A DNA stretch of 8,134 bases from Planctomycetaceae bacterium UBA4732 (GCA_002404095.1 DHJA01000267.1:1-8134); one strand, 5' to 3'. Shown: positions 1-6,892, numbered from the stretch's first letter. The notes: generated by a model not told the origin, from the sequence alone. Made by a program: numbers and translations.

Positions 1-38
1 AAGCTGGACGATCTGTTCACCGGGCTGAGAGCGGTTTC

Positions 39-59
39 AGCCCGGTTTACCGGGCTTTT
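39..59 (+). terminator. rho-independent terminator-like hairpin
   Basis: The arms agcccgg (39-45) and ccgggct (50-56) pair perfectly around the loop ttta and run into four T residues (56-59). This fits a short intrinsic terminator for a plus-strand gene whose body lies left of the window. The left arm can also pair with an upstream segment: cgggctga (21-28) is complementary to tcagcccg (37-44), so two exclusive hairpins share bases 39-44. The upstream gene's stop is not identified; a tga at 26-28 in one frame is the only nearby candidate. Confidence 0.5.
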
Positions 60-66
60 GCTTGTA

Positions 67-88
67 GGCCCGGGGTTAACCCCGGGCC
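67..88. repeat. perfect 22-base palindrome downstream of the vWA pseudogene
   Basis: The half site ggcccgggg is followed by the self-complementary ttaa and then ccccgggcc, so both strands read the same. It begins five bases beyond the TAG stop (93-95) of the minus-strand vWA gene and would fold into a very stable hairpin at its 3' end. There is no T-tract on the minus side. It may act as a transcript-end stabiliser or be a copy of a dispersed palindromic repeat; which of these cannot be told here. Confidence 0.5.
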
Positions 89-92
89 GGAC

Positions 93-521
93 CTACTTAA
101 TCAGCGACACCGGGACGCTGCTGTCCAGGATGTTGAGGAAAGCCTGTTTCAGCTTGTCCTGGCGTTGTTGCAACGTGCCAACGCACCACTTGTACCCGTT
201 GACCGGGTCGGTGGACGAACTCGGGAACGTGGTGCCGCCGATCGTTGAGATGTCCTGCATCATCGGGACGACATTCGGTAGCTGGCTGTTCGGCGTCTCG
301 AAAATGGCGCCGAACGCGATGCAGTGAACCACCACCGGCTTATTGATCGTGGCATAGCCGGGCGCGGTAGGCGGTGTCGGACAGCCGTTGGGTACGGCGA
401 CTGGCGTACCGTCGTCGCGGTTGCAGATCGCCTCGACCACCTGCATGAGGCTGTTCTTGTTGTAGCGGCCGCCGTCGGTCACCGTGTCTTGGGGGCGGAT
501 GTTGTAATAGGAATTGTACGC
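93..521 (-). pseudogene. vWA pseudogene, C-terminal segment
   Basis: The segment reads AYNSYYNIRPQDTVTDGGRY, then NKNSLMQVVEAICN, and then the predicted vWA strand KPVVVHCIAFGAIFE. It ends with a helix-like tail QQRQDKLKQAFLNILDSS and SLIK before TAG. The open frame extends up to an ATG at 557, but residues before about 521 belong to the wrong frame. The C-terminal end looks complete. Confidence 0.7.
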
Positions 522-699
522 CCCCCCCGCTCGTGTCGATTCCATTTGTGGGCACACTGTCCAAGTTGGCCATGCCGTCGGTCTCGAAGATGACGAGGCG
601 CGTGGCGCCCTTGCGGCCGAGGCCGCCCACCGTGGTGGGGGTCGAGCCGTCCATACCCGGCACGCCCACCAGGGCGCCGCAGTTGCCGCTGAACTGGCA
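522..699 (-). pseudogene. vWA pseudogene, segment with the TDG strand
   Basis: This short piece in the third frame reads CQFSGNCGALVGVPGMDG, then KGATRLVIFETDGMANLDS. The latter is the vWA strand that carries the conserved TDG (574-582). It is joined to its neighbours by two frame changes: near atgcca (695-700) and in the run of eight C on the plus strand (521-528), where seven would restore the frame. Confidence 0.7.
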
Positions 700-1708
700 T
701 GAAGCCGAAGCTGCTGGCGGTGTTGGAATCGTAGTCACCGTGGGCGTGCGGGATCAGCCCCGCATTGGGGTCGCCGAAGAGGCGTATGTCGCTGCTGCCG
801 CTGTTGGGCGGTAGCCAAAGCGAGCCGAGCATAGACGTATAGTCATTGGTCAGGCTATATTGCGGCACGTTAAAGGCACCGATATCGGGTGGCTTATCGC
901 CGAAAACCGGCCGGCTGAACAGCAACATGCCGATGATGTCGTTGGGGTGGTTATTCTGGATGTCCAACAGCGCCCCGCCGACGCCCTGCTTCATCGGGAA
1001 CATGGAGATGTCGTGCGTCGTGCCGGGCAGGTAGCCGCAGTCGGACATGAATTGGATCATCGTCATCGGGCCGAACCACATGCGGTGCCGGGGCCGCCAC
1101 GGGTTGTCCAAATAATCCATGTATTGTGCCGGATTCGGAGCCTGTGCGGCGGGCTGGGGCTTGATCTGAACGGCCGAAGCGGCGTTTCCTGTGTTGCTGT
1201 ACATGAAGTCCGGGCCGATGCTGCACGACGGCTGAGCAGTATGCTGGATCGTGCCCGTCGGGTCGCGCCACACGCCGAGGGTGTAGTCGATGTATTCCTT
1301 CCAGAAACGCTGATCGGGGTCGGTGATGGCGCTGTTGGGCTGTGTATGATCGTAAGCCGACGCCGGCACGTCGCTGGGGATGCTGCCATAGATTAGAACG
1401 TTACCCGAACGCAGTTGTGGAGGGAACGGGTTAGGGCCGGGCGAGATCGGCCCGGTGTTCTTGACCCAGTTGAGGATGTTCTTGTAGTTAATGACATAGT
1501 TGCCGGCTGGGTCTTTGTAGCCGATACCCACGTTAGTCTGAGGGGCCGGAGATGGGGCGCCATTATAGAAAAGCTGAGTGTTATCGTTAAGCGGCGCCGA
1601 CCCGCCAGCCGTCTTGAAAAAGTTCCTCCGCCAGTCGTTCTTCGGGTCGGGCGGCCAGATGAAGAAAGTTTTGCCCCAGTAGTTTGGTCCGACCGTGTTA
1701 ACCCTTGA
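698..1708 (-). pseudogene. vWA pseudogene, central segment
   Basis: In this frame the text runs from NTVGPNYWGKTFFIWPPDP to NTASSFGFM. It is aromatic-rich and holds the inserted region between the metal-site strand and the next predicted vWA strand, NDIIGMLLFSRP. The open frame itself begins at an ATG at 1744, but the first residues there are out-of-frame text. Its tail from about 697 to 479 is also out of frame (Arg/Pro/Gly-rich), so the real segment stops near 698. Confidence 0.7.
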
Positions 1709-2540
1709 AGGTTTTGCCTTTGTTGTAGGCGTAGTACCCTCCATTCACCGCTTGCTCCCATTTGTTGTCGTAGGTCGTCTTGCCAACGATATCGGCCACA
1801 TCCTGGGCGTAGACCGTGGTGCTGTTCTTCTTAAACAGGGGGACATCGCCAGCCATCAGATGTGTCGTCGGGTCGCCAGCACCGGCAGATGTGAAAGCGT
1901 AAGCAACCGACGAGCCGCGGTTGTTGGAGTAGAAATCGTTGACCATGTTGGGAATGCCCAACGTGGCCGTCAGGTCGTTGCTGACGTTGGATTTGCCGAT
2001 CAGCCGATTATTGAAAAGGCTGCTTCCGCTGTCCGCCGCAGGGCAGAGCAGGTTGGGGTTGGCGGAGTAATCACTGTAGTCATTGCCTTTCTGGGCCGTG
2101 GTGGCGTAGTGTCCGAATAGCGGGTAGACGGCTTCCGCGTTGTTGGAGGTCTGGTTCGGATTGTCTGAGTTGGGGTATCTGTAGCCGTTGGTAGTGGTAT
2201 AGCTGTTGTTGTCGAGGTAAGTCTCGCAGTTCCACAGATCGCTTTCGTTGTTCATCGACCCCGAATAGTCGAGAATCATACACACGTCGCGCGGCCGATG
2301 CGCGGCTTGGGCCGAAGCCTGAACAGTGATGAGCGGGCTGAAAGCGGAGTTGCCAGGAAGGTATTTGAAGGCGCCGGCGAAGTTCGCGTGGACGGTGTAG
2401 GAGACGTCGGCTTGGACAAGGTTGTAATTGTCGGGCAACACAGGTGGGAACTGCGGAATGAACAGCTGGCTCGGAACGTCGTAGTGCCAGGCGCCGTAAG
2501 TCAGGGTGATGTTGGACGTTGCCAGGGAGTTGGTCAACAC
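1698..2540 (-). pseudogene. vWA pseudogene, segment carrying the MIDAS metal site
   Basis: The segment continues in the same frame after the TAG. It reads TYGAWHYD and PQFPPVLPDNYN, and then the vWA strand DVCMILDYSGSMNN with the metal-binding Asp, Ser and Ser (2256-2270). An Asn/Tyr/Ser-rich stretch follows. It ends KGKTFKG at a TAA (1698-1700), where the protein logically continues in another frame as NTVGPNYWGKTFF. In isolation it could start at the GTG at 2540, but that product would lack the anchor. Confidence 0.75.
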
Positions 2541-2774
2541 CTAGTTATCCAGGGCGGTGTGTTGAGCGATGTACATGGAAGTGCCGGGCGTGCTGACGTC
2601 GCCCCGGTTCTGGCCGGCCGTTCCGTCCAGGCCGCGCGCCCCCGCCATGGCGGCGGCGTCGGCCGAGTTCTGGCACTGCGTCTTGGCCACGGCGATCACG
2701 CCGAGGTCGATGGCCAAGGCCACGAAGCCGCACATGGACACCATAGTAAGAACCGCCAGCGGCAGGACCGAGCC
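2541..2774 (-). pseudogene. vWA pseudogene, N-terminal Tad segment
   Basis: The segment starts at GSVLPL with no start codon of its own. A membrane segment spans roughly [17 protein letters not shown] to VALAIDLG, followed by [20 protein letters not shown], the hallmark region of Tad-like N-terminal domains. Reading upstream (to 2831, TTG) only gives the antisense of the ABC ATPase Walker A region, and no ribosome site is seen there, so the true start is lost. It ends at TAG (2541-2543) directly followed by GTG in the same frame, which suggests a nonsense change of a sense codon. Confidence 0.75.
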
Positions 2775-3426
2775 GGGCGAGGCGTTTGGCCTGCTCGGCC
2801 CCAACCGTGCCGGCAAGACGACGCTCGTCAAGGTGCTGCTGTCGCTGTGCCGCCCGACGGCCGGCGAGGCGACGCGCCTCGGCTAACCCGTCGCCGACCG
2901 CTCCACTTTGGCCCAGGTCGGCTATGTCCACGAAAACCACGCCTTTCCGAACTACCTCACCGCCTCCGGTTTACTGGAGTATTACGGGGCGTTGACTCTT
3001 TTACCGCCGGAAGTGGTGCGCGAACGGGGGGCGAAGCTGCTGAAGCGTTTCGGCCTGGCGGATCGCGGCGGCGAACCGATCGCGCGCTTCAGCAAGGGCA
3101 TGGTGCAGCGGCTGGGCTTGGCCCAAGCGCTGCTCAACGAGCCGCGACTATTGGTACTGGACGAGCCGACGGAAGGTCTAGACCTGGACGGGCGCCGTTT
3201 GCTGCGCGACGTGGCGGCGGAGGGGCGCAATCGCGGCGGCAGCGTCGTGCTGGTCTCGCACGTCTTGAGCGAAGTGGAACAGCTGTGCGACCGCGTCGGC
3301 GTGCTGGTCGGCGGCCGGCTGGTCTACGTCGGCTCCTTGGCCGAATTCGTGCAACATCCGACGAAGGACAAAGTCCTTTCGTTGGAGCAAGCGTTGCAGC
3401 AATTCTATGTAAGGGAGAGGAAATGA
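2773..3426 (+). pseudogene. ABC transporter ATP-binding protein, 5'-truncated with an in-frame stop
   Basis: This is a DrrA-like ATPase that would power the permease encoded next to it. Motifs in order: Walker [10 protein letters not shown] (2797-2823); a Q-loop-like region AQVGYVHENHAFPNYLTA; signature FSKGMVQRLGLAQALL (from 3088), the counterpart of LSGGQ; Walker B LLVLDEPTEGLD (3148-3183); and an H-loop in VVLVSHVLSEVEQ. The sequence begins abruptly at PGEAFGLLG, so about 25-30 residues usually found before this point are missing. A TAA (2884-2886) interrupts TRLG/PVADRSTL. Reinitiation at TTG 2908 would give a protein without Walker A and so without ATPase activity. In Walker A the second conserved Gly of GxxGxGK is Arg (CGT). 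The stop overlaps the permease start as ATGA, showing an original operon. Confidence 0.85.
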
Positions 3427-4262
3427 GCGCTATTCTCTCCTTGCAGGCGCTGCGCTGGCTGGTCCGCGATACGTTTCGGCAAGCATTCACGTCGGCGGCG
3501 TCGTGGCTGCTGTTTGCCGGTTCGGTCGCTTGCGTCGTCGGCTGTCTGGTCGCGCCTTTGGACGGCCCGGCCGCCGTCTACGCACTGCAACAACAACTGG
3601 CCGGTTGGGCGGTCCACGTCGTCGGTCTGCTGCTGGCCCTTGTGCTGACGGCCGGAATGTTGCCGGCGTTCCTTGACCAGCACGCCGCGCCGGTCTTGCT
3701 GGCCAAGCCGGTGGGGCGCGCGACCTTGTTGGCCGGCAAGTTTCTCGGCGTACTTGCTTTTGTCGCCGTCCATGCGGCCGTGTTCGTCGGCGGCGTCTGG
3801 TTGGTCTTGGGCGCGCGGAGCGGCGTCTGGGACGCCGCGTTCCTGTTATGCGCGCCGCTGTTGGTCTTGCACTTCGCCGTTTTCTTCAGCTTTTCAGCGA
3901 TGCTGGCGTCGGCCACGCGCAATACGGCGGCCTGCGTCTTTGGAACCGTGCTGTTTTGGCTGTTGTGCTGGGGGATGAACTTCGGCCGACACTCGGCGAC
4001 GGCGACCCTGGACCCGCACACCTTGTCGCCGGCGTTCGGCTGGACTATCGACGCCGCTTACTGGATTCTGCCCAAGCCGCTGGACTTCTAGCTGGCGCTG
4101 GCGGATCGGACGCGCCATGATGGGTTGACCGGGTTGATGGGATTGAACGGCGTGGCGGAGCGTGGGGCATGGTCGCCCACCTTGTCGCTGCTGGCGTCGG
4201 CGTTGAGCGGAGCCGTATTGCTGGGCGTGGCGGCGTATGACTTTGTTACGGCGGAGTATTAG
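3423..4262 (+). pseudogene. ABC-2 type transporter permease, interrupted by an amber codon
   Basis: This is the membrane partner of the ATPase just upstream. The ATG overlaps its TGA, and a strong ribosome site aagggagagg (3411-3420) precedes it. Hydrophobic segments lie at about residues 27-45, 61-82, 107-129, 137-160 and 168-187. At codon 223 a TAG (4089-4091) follows KPLDF. The same frame then stays open for 56 more codons (LALADRTRHD onward) with a sixth hydrophobic segment at about 254-271, ending YDFVTAEY at TAG 4260-4262. The full form is therefore 279 codons with six segments, the common size for this family, and the truncated 222-residue product lacks the last one. What the pair exports cannot be told from sequence. 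Confidence 0.75.
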
Positions 4263-4275
4263 GGACCGGGGGGCG

Positions 4276-4342
4276 GACGCGCGGGGCGTATGAACGCCGC
4301 GGCAGGCGGAACCTGTCGCGGCGTTCACACGCCCCGCGCGTC
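4276..4342. terminator. 67-base near-perfect hairpin in the convergent gap
   Basis: Arms 4276-4306 and 4312-4342 pair over 31 positions with one A/C mismatch (4290 and 4328) and one G/U pair (4302 and 4316), leaving a five-base loop cggaa. It sits between the permease stop (4262) and the Tad protein stop (4379), two genes that converge, so it could stop transcription from both sides. No T-tract follows on either strand, so it is not a classical intrinsic terminator. It may instead be a dispersed palindromic repeat or the source of a structured RNA. Confidence 0.6.
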
Positions 4343-4378
4343 GCTAGAAGCCCGAAGCCGTCGGCCTGATCGTCCAGT

Positions 4379-5758
4379 TCACTCGACCAAGGTGATGATG
4401 CGAGTTCGCGCCTGCTTGGGGCCGTTGTAAGCGATATGGATGTTGCCGTTGCCGCCCAGCGAAAGGTCCTGGGAGACGTACTGCGACCCGATGACTGGGC
4501 TCGACCCGGCCGGCACGAAGTTGCCGGCGGCGTCGGTGAACCCGGAGGTCGTCGTGCCGTTGCCGTTGATGTTGAGCAGCGCCCCGGCCATGTAAACCGT
4601 TCCCAGGATGCTGAAGTTGCCGTTGCCCTCCACCAGGGCGTTGACCGGCGACGTCCGATCCTGCCATAGCGTCATGCCGGTGTAAGGCCCGCTGGTCAGC
4701 GGCGACAGAACGACCGTGCCCCCGCTGTTGCCGGTGATCTGGATCTTTTGGGAGTCGGCGGTGCCGGCCGGCTCATTGTAGATCATGACGCCGCCGCTCG
4801 TCGTCGGGTCCATGGTGATGGTGGCGCCGGTGGATTTGAACCCGCCGCCGTTGATGTAGAAGACGCCGCCGTTGCCGGCGCTGGCCTGCTGCAAAATGAC
4901 CACGTCGCCCGAGGTGAACGTGGGCAGGTTGGTGTACGTGCCGGGCGTCAGCGTGTACTGAGTGTTGCCGCCGCTCAGGGAAACCGTTGTCATGGTCCCG
5001 TTCCGCGGCGCGTCCGGGGGCGGTAGGTAGGCCAACGGGTCGGGCGTCGGGTGCGTGCCGAGGAAGACCTGGCCGGGTGTGGGCGTGGTGACAAAGGTGG
5101 CGCTGTTGCTCACCTGGGTGCCGCCCGTGATGTCGAACTCGGGGGCGTACATCGCGCCGTTGCCCGTGGTTAGCACGGCGCTGCTGTTGTTGGAGTTGAC
5201 GATAACCGGGCCGCCCGTTTCGGTGAAGGCGCCGTTGCCCTGGGCGTTAAGAGTTGCTTTGCCGGTGTAATTGAGGATCAGAACGCCGGCGTTGGGGCTG
5301 ACCCAGGCGCCGCGGGCGACGGCGCGCACGTTAATCGGCAGGGGGCCGGAGCCGAAGACGCCGCTGAAGCCGCGCGGCATGTTGTACTTTAACAGGAGCT
5401 CGACATAGCCGTTCAGCCCGGTGTAAGGTCCTGACTTTGGCGGGATGTTGACCGTGATGACGGACGAGGCGCCGCCGTTAGAATAGCCGTTGCCTTTAGC
5501 GACGTTAAGGGCGGCCTGCTGGGCCGACCCGGCGGGGTCTGTGCCGTTGTTGGAGGGATAATTCTGGAACAGGTCGCAGGCGCCGGCCATTGCGGCGGCG
5601 TCGGCGGACGCCTGAGCGCGCCGCTGCTGCATGTACAGCATCCCGCCGTCCACGGAGATGGCCGTCACCCCGACGATAGCGACCAGGCAGAGGGCCACGA
5701 ACATGGCGATGACGCCACGACGTACGCGGCTGTTGGCATTTGGCAGAAAGCGGATCAT
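4379..5758 (-). CDS. Tad-domain (TadE/G-like) exported protein with Gly-Asn-Gly repeats
   Basis: This 459-residue protein has a short basic start, a membrane segment at about 16-36 (RRGVIAMFVALCLVAIVGV) and then [20 protein letters not shown] (about 43-62), the hallmark of Tad-like N-terminal domains. The rest is low-charge and rich in Gly, Asn, Thr and Ser, with GNG at 174, 199, 295, 378, 399 and 436 and alternating hydrophobic strands such as FSILGTVYMAGALLNI. This suggests a beta-solenoid facing the outside (inference). The family is associated with Tad/Flp pilus loci. The start is fixed by gggaggaa (5764-5771) ahead of ATG. It lies 39 bases after the second TadE-like gene and is probably co-transcribed. 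The gene is intact and ends in TGA. The exact function is unknown. Confidence 0.8.
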   Translation of the reverse strand: MIRFLPNANSRVRRGVIAMFVALCLVAIVGVTAISVDGGMLYMQQRRAQASADAAAMAGACDLFQNYPSNNGTDPAGSAQQAALNVAKGNGYSNGGASSVITVNIPPKSGPYTGLNGYVELLLKYNMPRGFSGVFGSGPLPINVRAVARGAWVSPNAGVLILNYTGKATLNAQGNGAFTETGGPVIVNSNNSSAVLTTGNGAMYAPEFDITGGTQVSNSATFVTTPTPGQVFLGTHPTPDPLAYLPPPDAPRNGTMTTVSLSGGNTQYTLTPGTYTNLPTFTSGDVVILQQASAGNGGVFYINGGGFKSTGATITMDPTTSGGVMIYNEPAGTADSQKIQITGNSGGTVVLSPLTSGPYTGMTLWQDRTSPVNALVEGNGNFSILGTVYMAGALLNINGNGTTTSGFTDAAGNFVPAGSSPVIGSQYVSQDLSLGGNGNIHIAYNGPKQARTRIITLVE

Positions 5759-5763
5759 GAAAG

Positions 5764-5771
5764 TTCCTCCC
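5764..5771 (-). promoter_or_regulatory. strong ribosome binding site of the Tad-domain gene
   Basis: Read on the minus strand this is gggaggaa, five bases before the ATG at 5758-5756. It decides the start of the Tad-domain protein and supports independent, efficient initiation within the operon. Confidence 0.6.
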
Positions 5772-5797
5772 GTAGGGCGCCGTAGTAGACCGGATAG

Positions 5798-6253
5798 TCA
5801 GTTGGTAATCGGCATCGACGACGTGCTGGTCAGGTTCAACGGACCGACTATGTACAGTTCCGGAAACCACTTGTAGCTGACCGTCACCGTCACCTGGCTG
5901 CCGGGCCAGTTGTCCGGCTTCCCCGGCTGGTTGATGACGTCTGGCCAGCTGGCCTGGTAGGACAGCAGGGAGGAGTCGAGCGACACGACGTTCGGGGAGA
6001 TGGCGTTATCGTAGATAGCGGCCGTCCAGTCCGCGGACGTGCCGACGGGCAGCCCGGCGTCCTTGCGGTACTGGTGCCCGTGGGTGGAGGCATAGCGCGT
6101 GGCCTGGCGCGCCAGCGCGGCCACCTCGTCGTAACGGAACACGCCCATGGCGCCCACCACCAAGCCGAAAAGCAGGAAGAAGGTGACAGGCAGGATGAAG
6201 GCGCACTCCACTGCCGTGGTCGCGTCGCGCCCGCCGCGGGGATGAATTCGCAT
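5798..6253 (-). CDS. TadE-like pseudopilin, second copy
   Basis: This 151-residue protein begins MRIHPRGGRDATTAVECAF with a single membrane segment at about 17-39, then RYDEVAALARQATRYAS, the typical TadE pattern. The remainder is an exported domain ending in Val/Thr-rich strands (SQVTVTVSYKW). TadE proteins are pseudopilins that help Tad/Flp pilus assembly and are usually cut before a segment with Glu at +5. Here Glu16 fits +5 only if cutting follows Ala11 rather than the usual Gly, so processing is uncertain. The frame is open to 6358, but the ATG at 6253 is preferred because gggag (6263-6267) lies eight bases before it and the residues upstream look non-coding. Spacing to neighbours is 62 and 39 bases, consistent with one operon. 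Confidence 0.8.
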   Translation of the reverse strand: MRIHPRGGRDATTAVECAFILPVTFFLLFGLVVGAMGVFRYDEVAALARQATRYASTHGHQYRKDAGLPVGTSADWTAAIYDNAISPNVVSLDSSLLSYQASWPDVINQPGKPDNWPGSQVTVTVSYKWFPELYIVGPLNLTSTSSMPITN

Positions 6254-6315
6254 AAGGACAACTCCCAAAAGGATGGATTCGGACGACGCCGTGTGCGACG
6301 GCCGGTCGGCCGCGG

Positions 6316-6792
6316 TCACGGGAACGTGGGCGTGGCCGGCGCAATTTCCATGACGCACGACCGTGCCAGGGAGACGTTGCTGGGAACGCCCGGATAGCCG
6401 GTGATGGTATGGAACGTCCAGTTGACGGTTACCTGAACGTAACCGCCGCGGGACGGCTCGGTGGTCTGGGTGAACGGCCCGTTCGGGGAGCTGCCATAGT
6501 AAACGGTATAGGTCGGCGTGGGCGAGAGGTTGCCGGCGTCGCGCAGAATGGCGTCGTTGAGGTTCGCGTAGCCGTAGATGTCGTTATAGAGGTAGCTGTT
6601 GTTGGGGTAGTTGCTGGCGTAGTAGGCGCCGTTGCGGGCGCAGGTTTGGACCGTGACCGCCATGTAGAAGATGCGGGCGTAGTCCACGGCCACCACGAAG
6701 AGGAAGCAGAGGAACGGCAAGAGGACGGCGAGTTCGACGGCGGCCACGCCGCGGCGTGTACTACACTGCTTCGGGGATGGAGGCCGGCGCAT
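6316..6792 (-). CDS. TadE-like pseudopilin, first copy
   Basis: This 158-residue protein starts with a basic stretch MRRPPSPKQCSTRRG, followed by VAAVELAVLLPFLCFLFVVAV, a classic TadE anchor. Cutting after Gly15 would place Glu20 at +5, the standard pseudopilin arrangement. A Tyr/Asn-rich exported part follows (YYASNYPNNSYLYND). It is the first gene of the minus-strand Tad set and is followed 62 bases later by the second copy, with which it shares the anchor pattern but little of the exported part. The ATG at 6792 is chosen because gggacggga precedes it; an in-frame TTG at 6810 would add six residues. The gene is intact and ends in TGA. It probably acts at the inner membrane as a minor subunit (family knowledge). 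Confidence 0.82.
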   Translation of the reverse strand: MRRPPSPKQCSTRRGVAAVELAVLLPFLCFLFVVAVDYARIFYMAVTVQTCARNGAYYASNYPNNSYLYNDIYGYANLNDAILRDAGNLSPTPTYTVYYGSSPNGPFTQTTEPSRGGYVQVTVNWTFHTITGYPGVPSNVSLARSCVMEIAPATPTFP

Positions 6793-6873
6793 GTTGTTCC
6801 CGTCCCACAAGGGAATGAAGGCGAATCGTTGCCCGTGTCACGCGACGCGGACCTGTAGGTGGAGGGGGGAGTG

Positions 6874-6892
6874 TCTACGGACGATCCGTAGA
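6874..6892 (-). promoter_or_regulatory. small hairpin in the leader of the Tad operon
   Basis: tctacgga (6874-6881) and tccgtaga (6885-6892) are perfect complements around the three-base loop cga. It lies in the 164-base gap between aroC and the first TadE-like gene, just downstream of the proposed promoter. It may be an RNA leader structure or a weak stop for read-through from aroC. There is no T-tract. Confidence 0.3.

Larger units (their letters stand above)
93..2774 (-). pseudogene. large Tad-type von Willebrand A domain protein, disrupted
   Basis: This is one gene of about 893 codons read in pieces. The N-terminus has a hydrophobic anchor followed by the Tad-like segment with [10 protein letters not shown] (PF13400-like). 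A vWA domain follows, with the metal site DxSxS in LDYSGSMN (2256-2270), a strand IIGMLLFSRP (about 908-937) and the strand FETDG (TDG at 574-582). The protein ends SLIK at 96 with TAG at 93-95. Family members are membrane-anchored exported proteins linked to Tad/Flp pili. Damage: the start is missing at the junction near 2774, there is a TAG at 2541-2543, and frame changes lie near 1700-1712, 690-700 and in the eight-C run at 521-528. Each frame change equals one extra base, so the last part returns to the original frame. The surviving protein text is well conserved, so decay is recent or partly sequencing error. Confidence 0.8.

Noticed and set aside
1698..1744. Programmed ribosomal frameshift in the vWA gene
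   Set aside because: No slippery heptamer or downstream structure was recognised, and two more frame changes plus a stop and a missing start occur in the same gene.
2298..4091. A long open frame of 597 codons on the plus strand
   Set aside because: Its left part is the antisense of the vWA gene and its middle is out of frame with the ABC ATPase; only the right part from 3423 is the real permease. The high GC content keeps the frame open.
2541..4091. Alternative genetic code reading UAG or UAA as an amino acid
   Set aside because: The in-frame stops are two TAG and one TAA, frameshifts are also present, TAG and TAA end other reading frames at their proper C-termini (93-95, 4260-4262, 6957-6959), and the intact genes contain no internal stops. 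Gene decay explains it better.
5577..5612. Similar DNA in the two Tad genes (about 2640-2680 and 5577-5612)
   Set aside because: It is the shared coding motif [10 protein letters not shown] in two family members, not a separate repeat.
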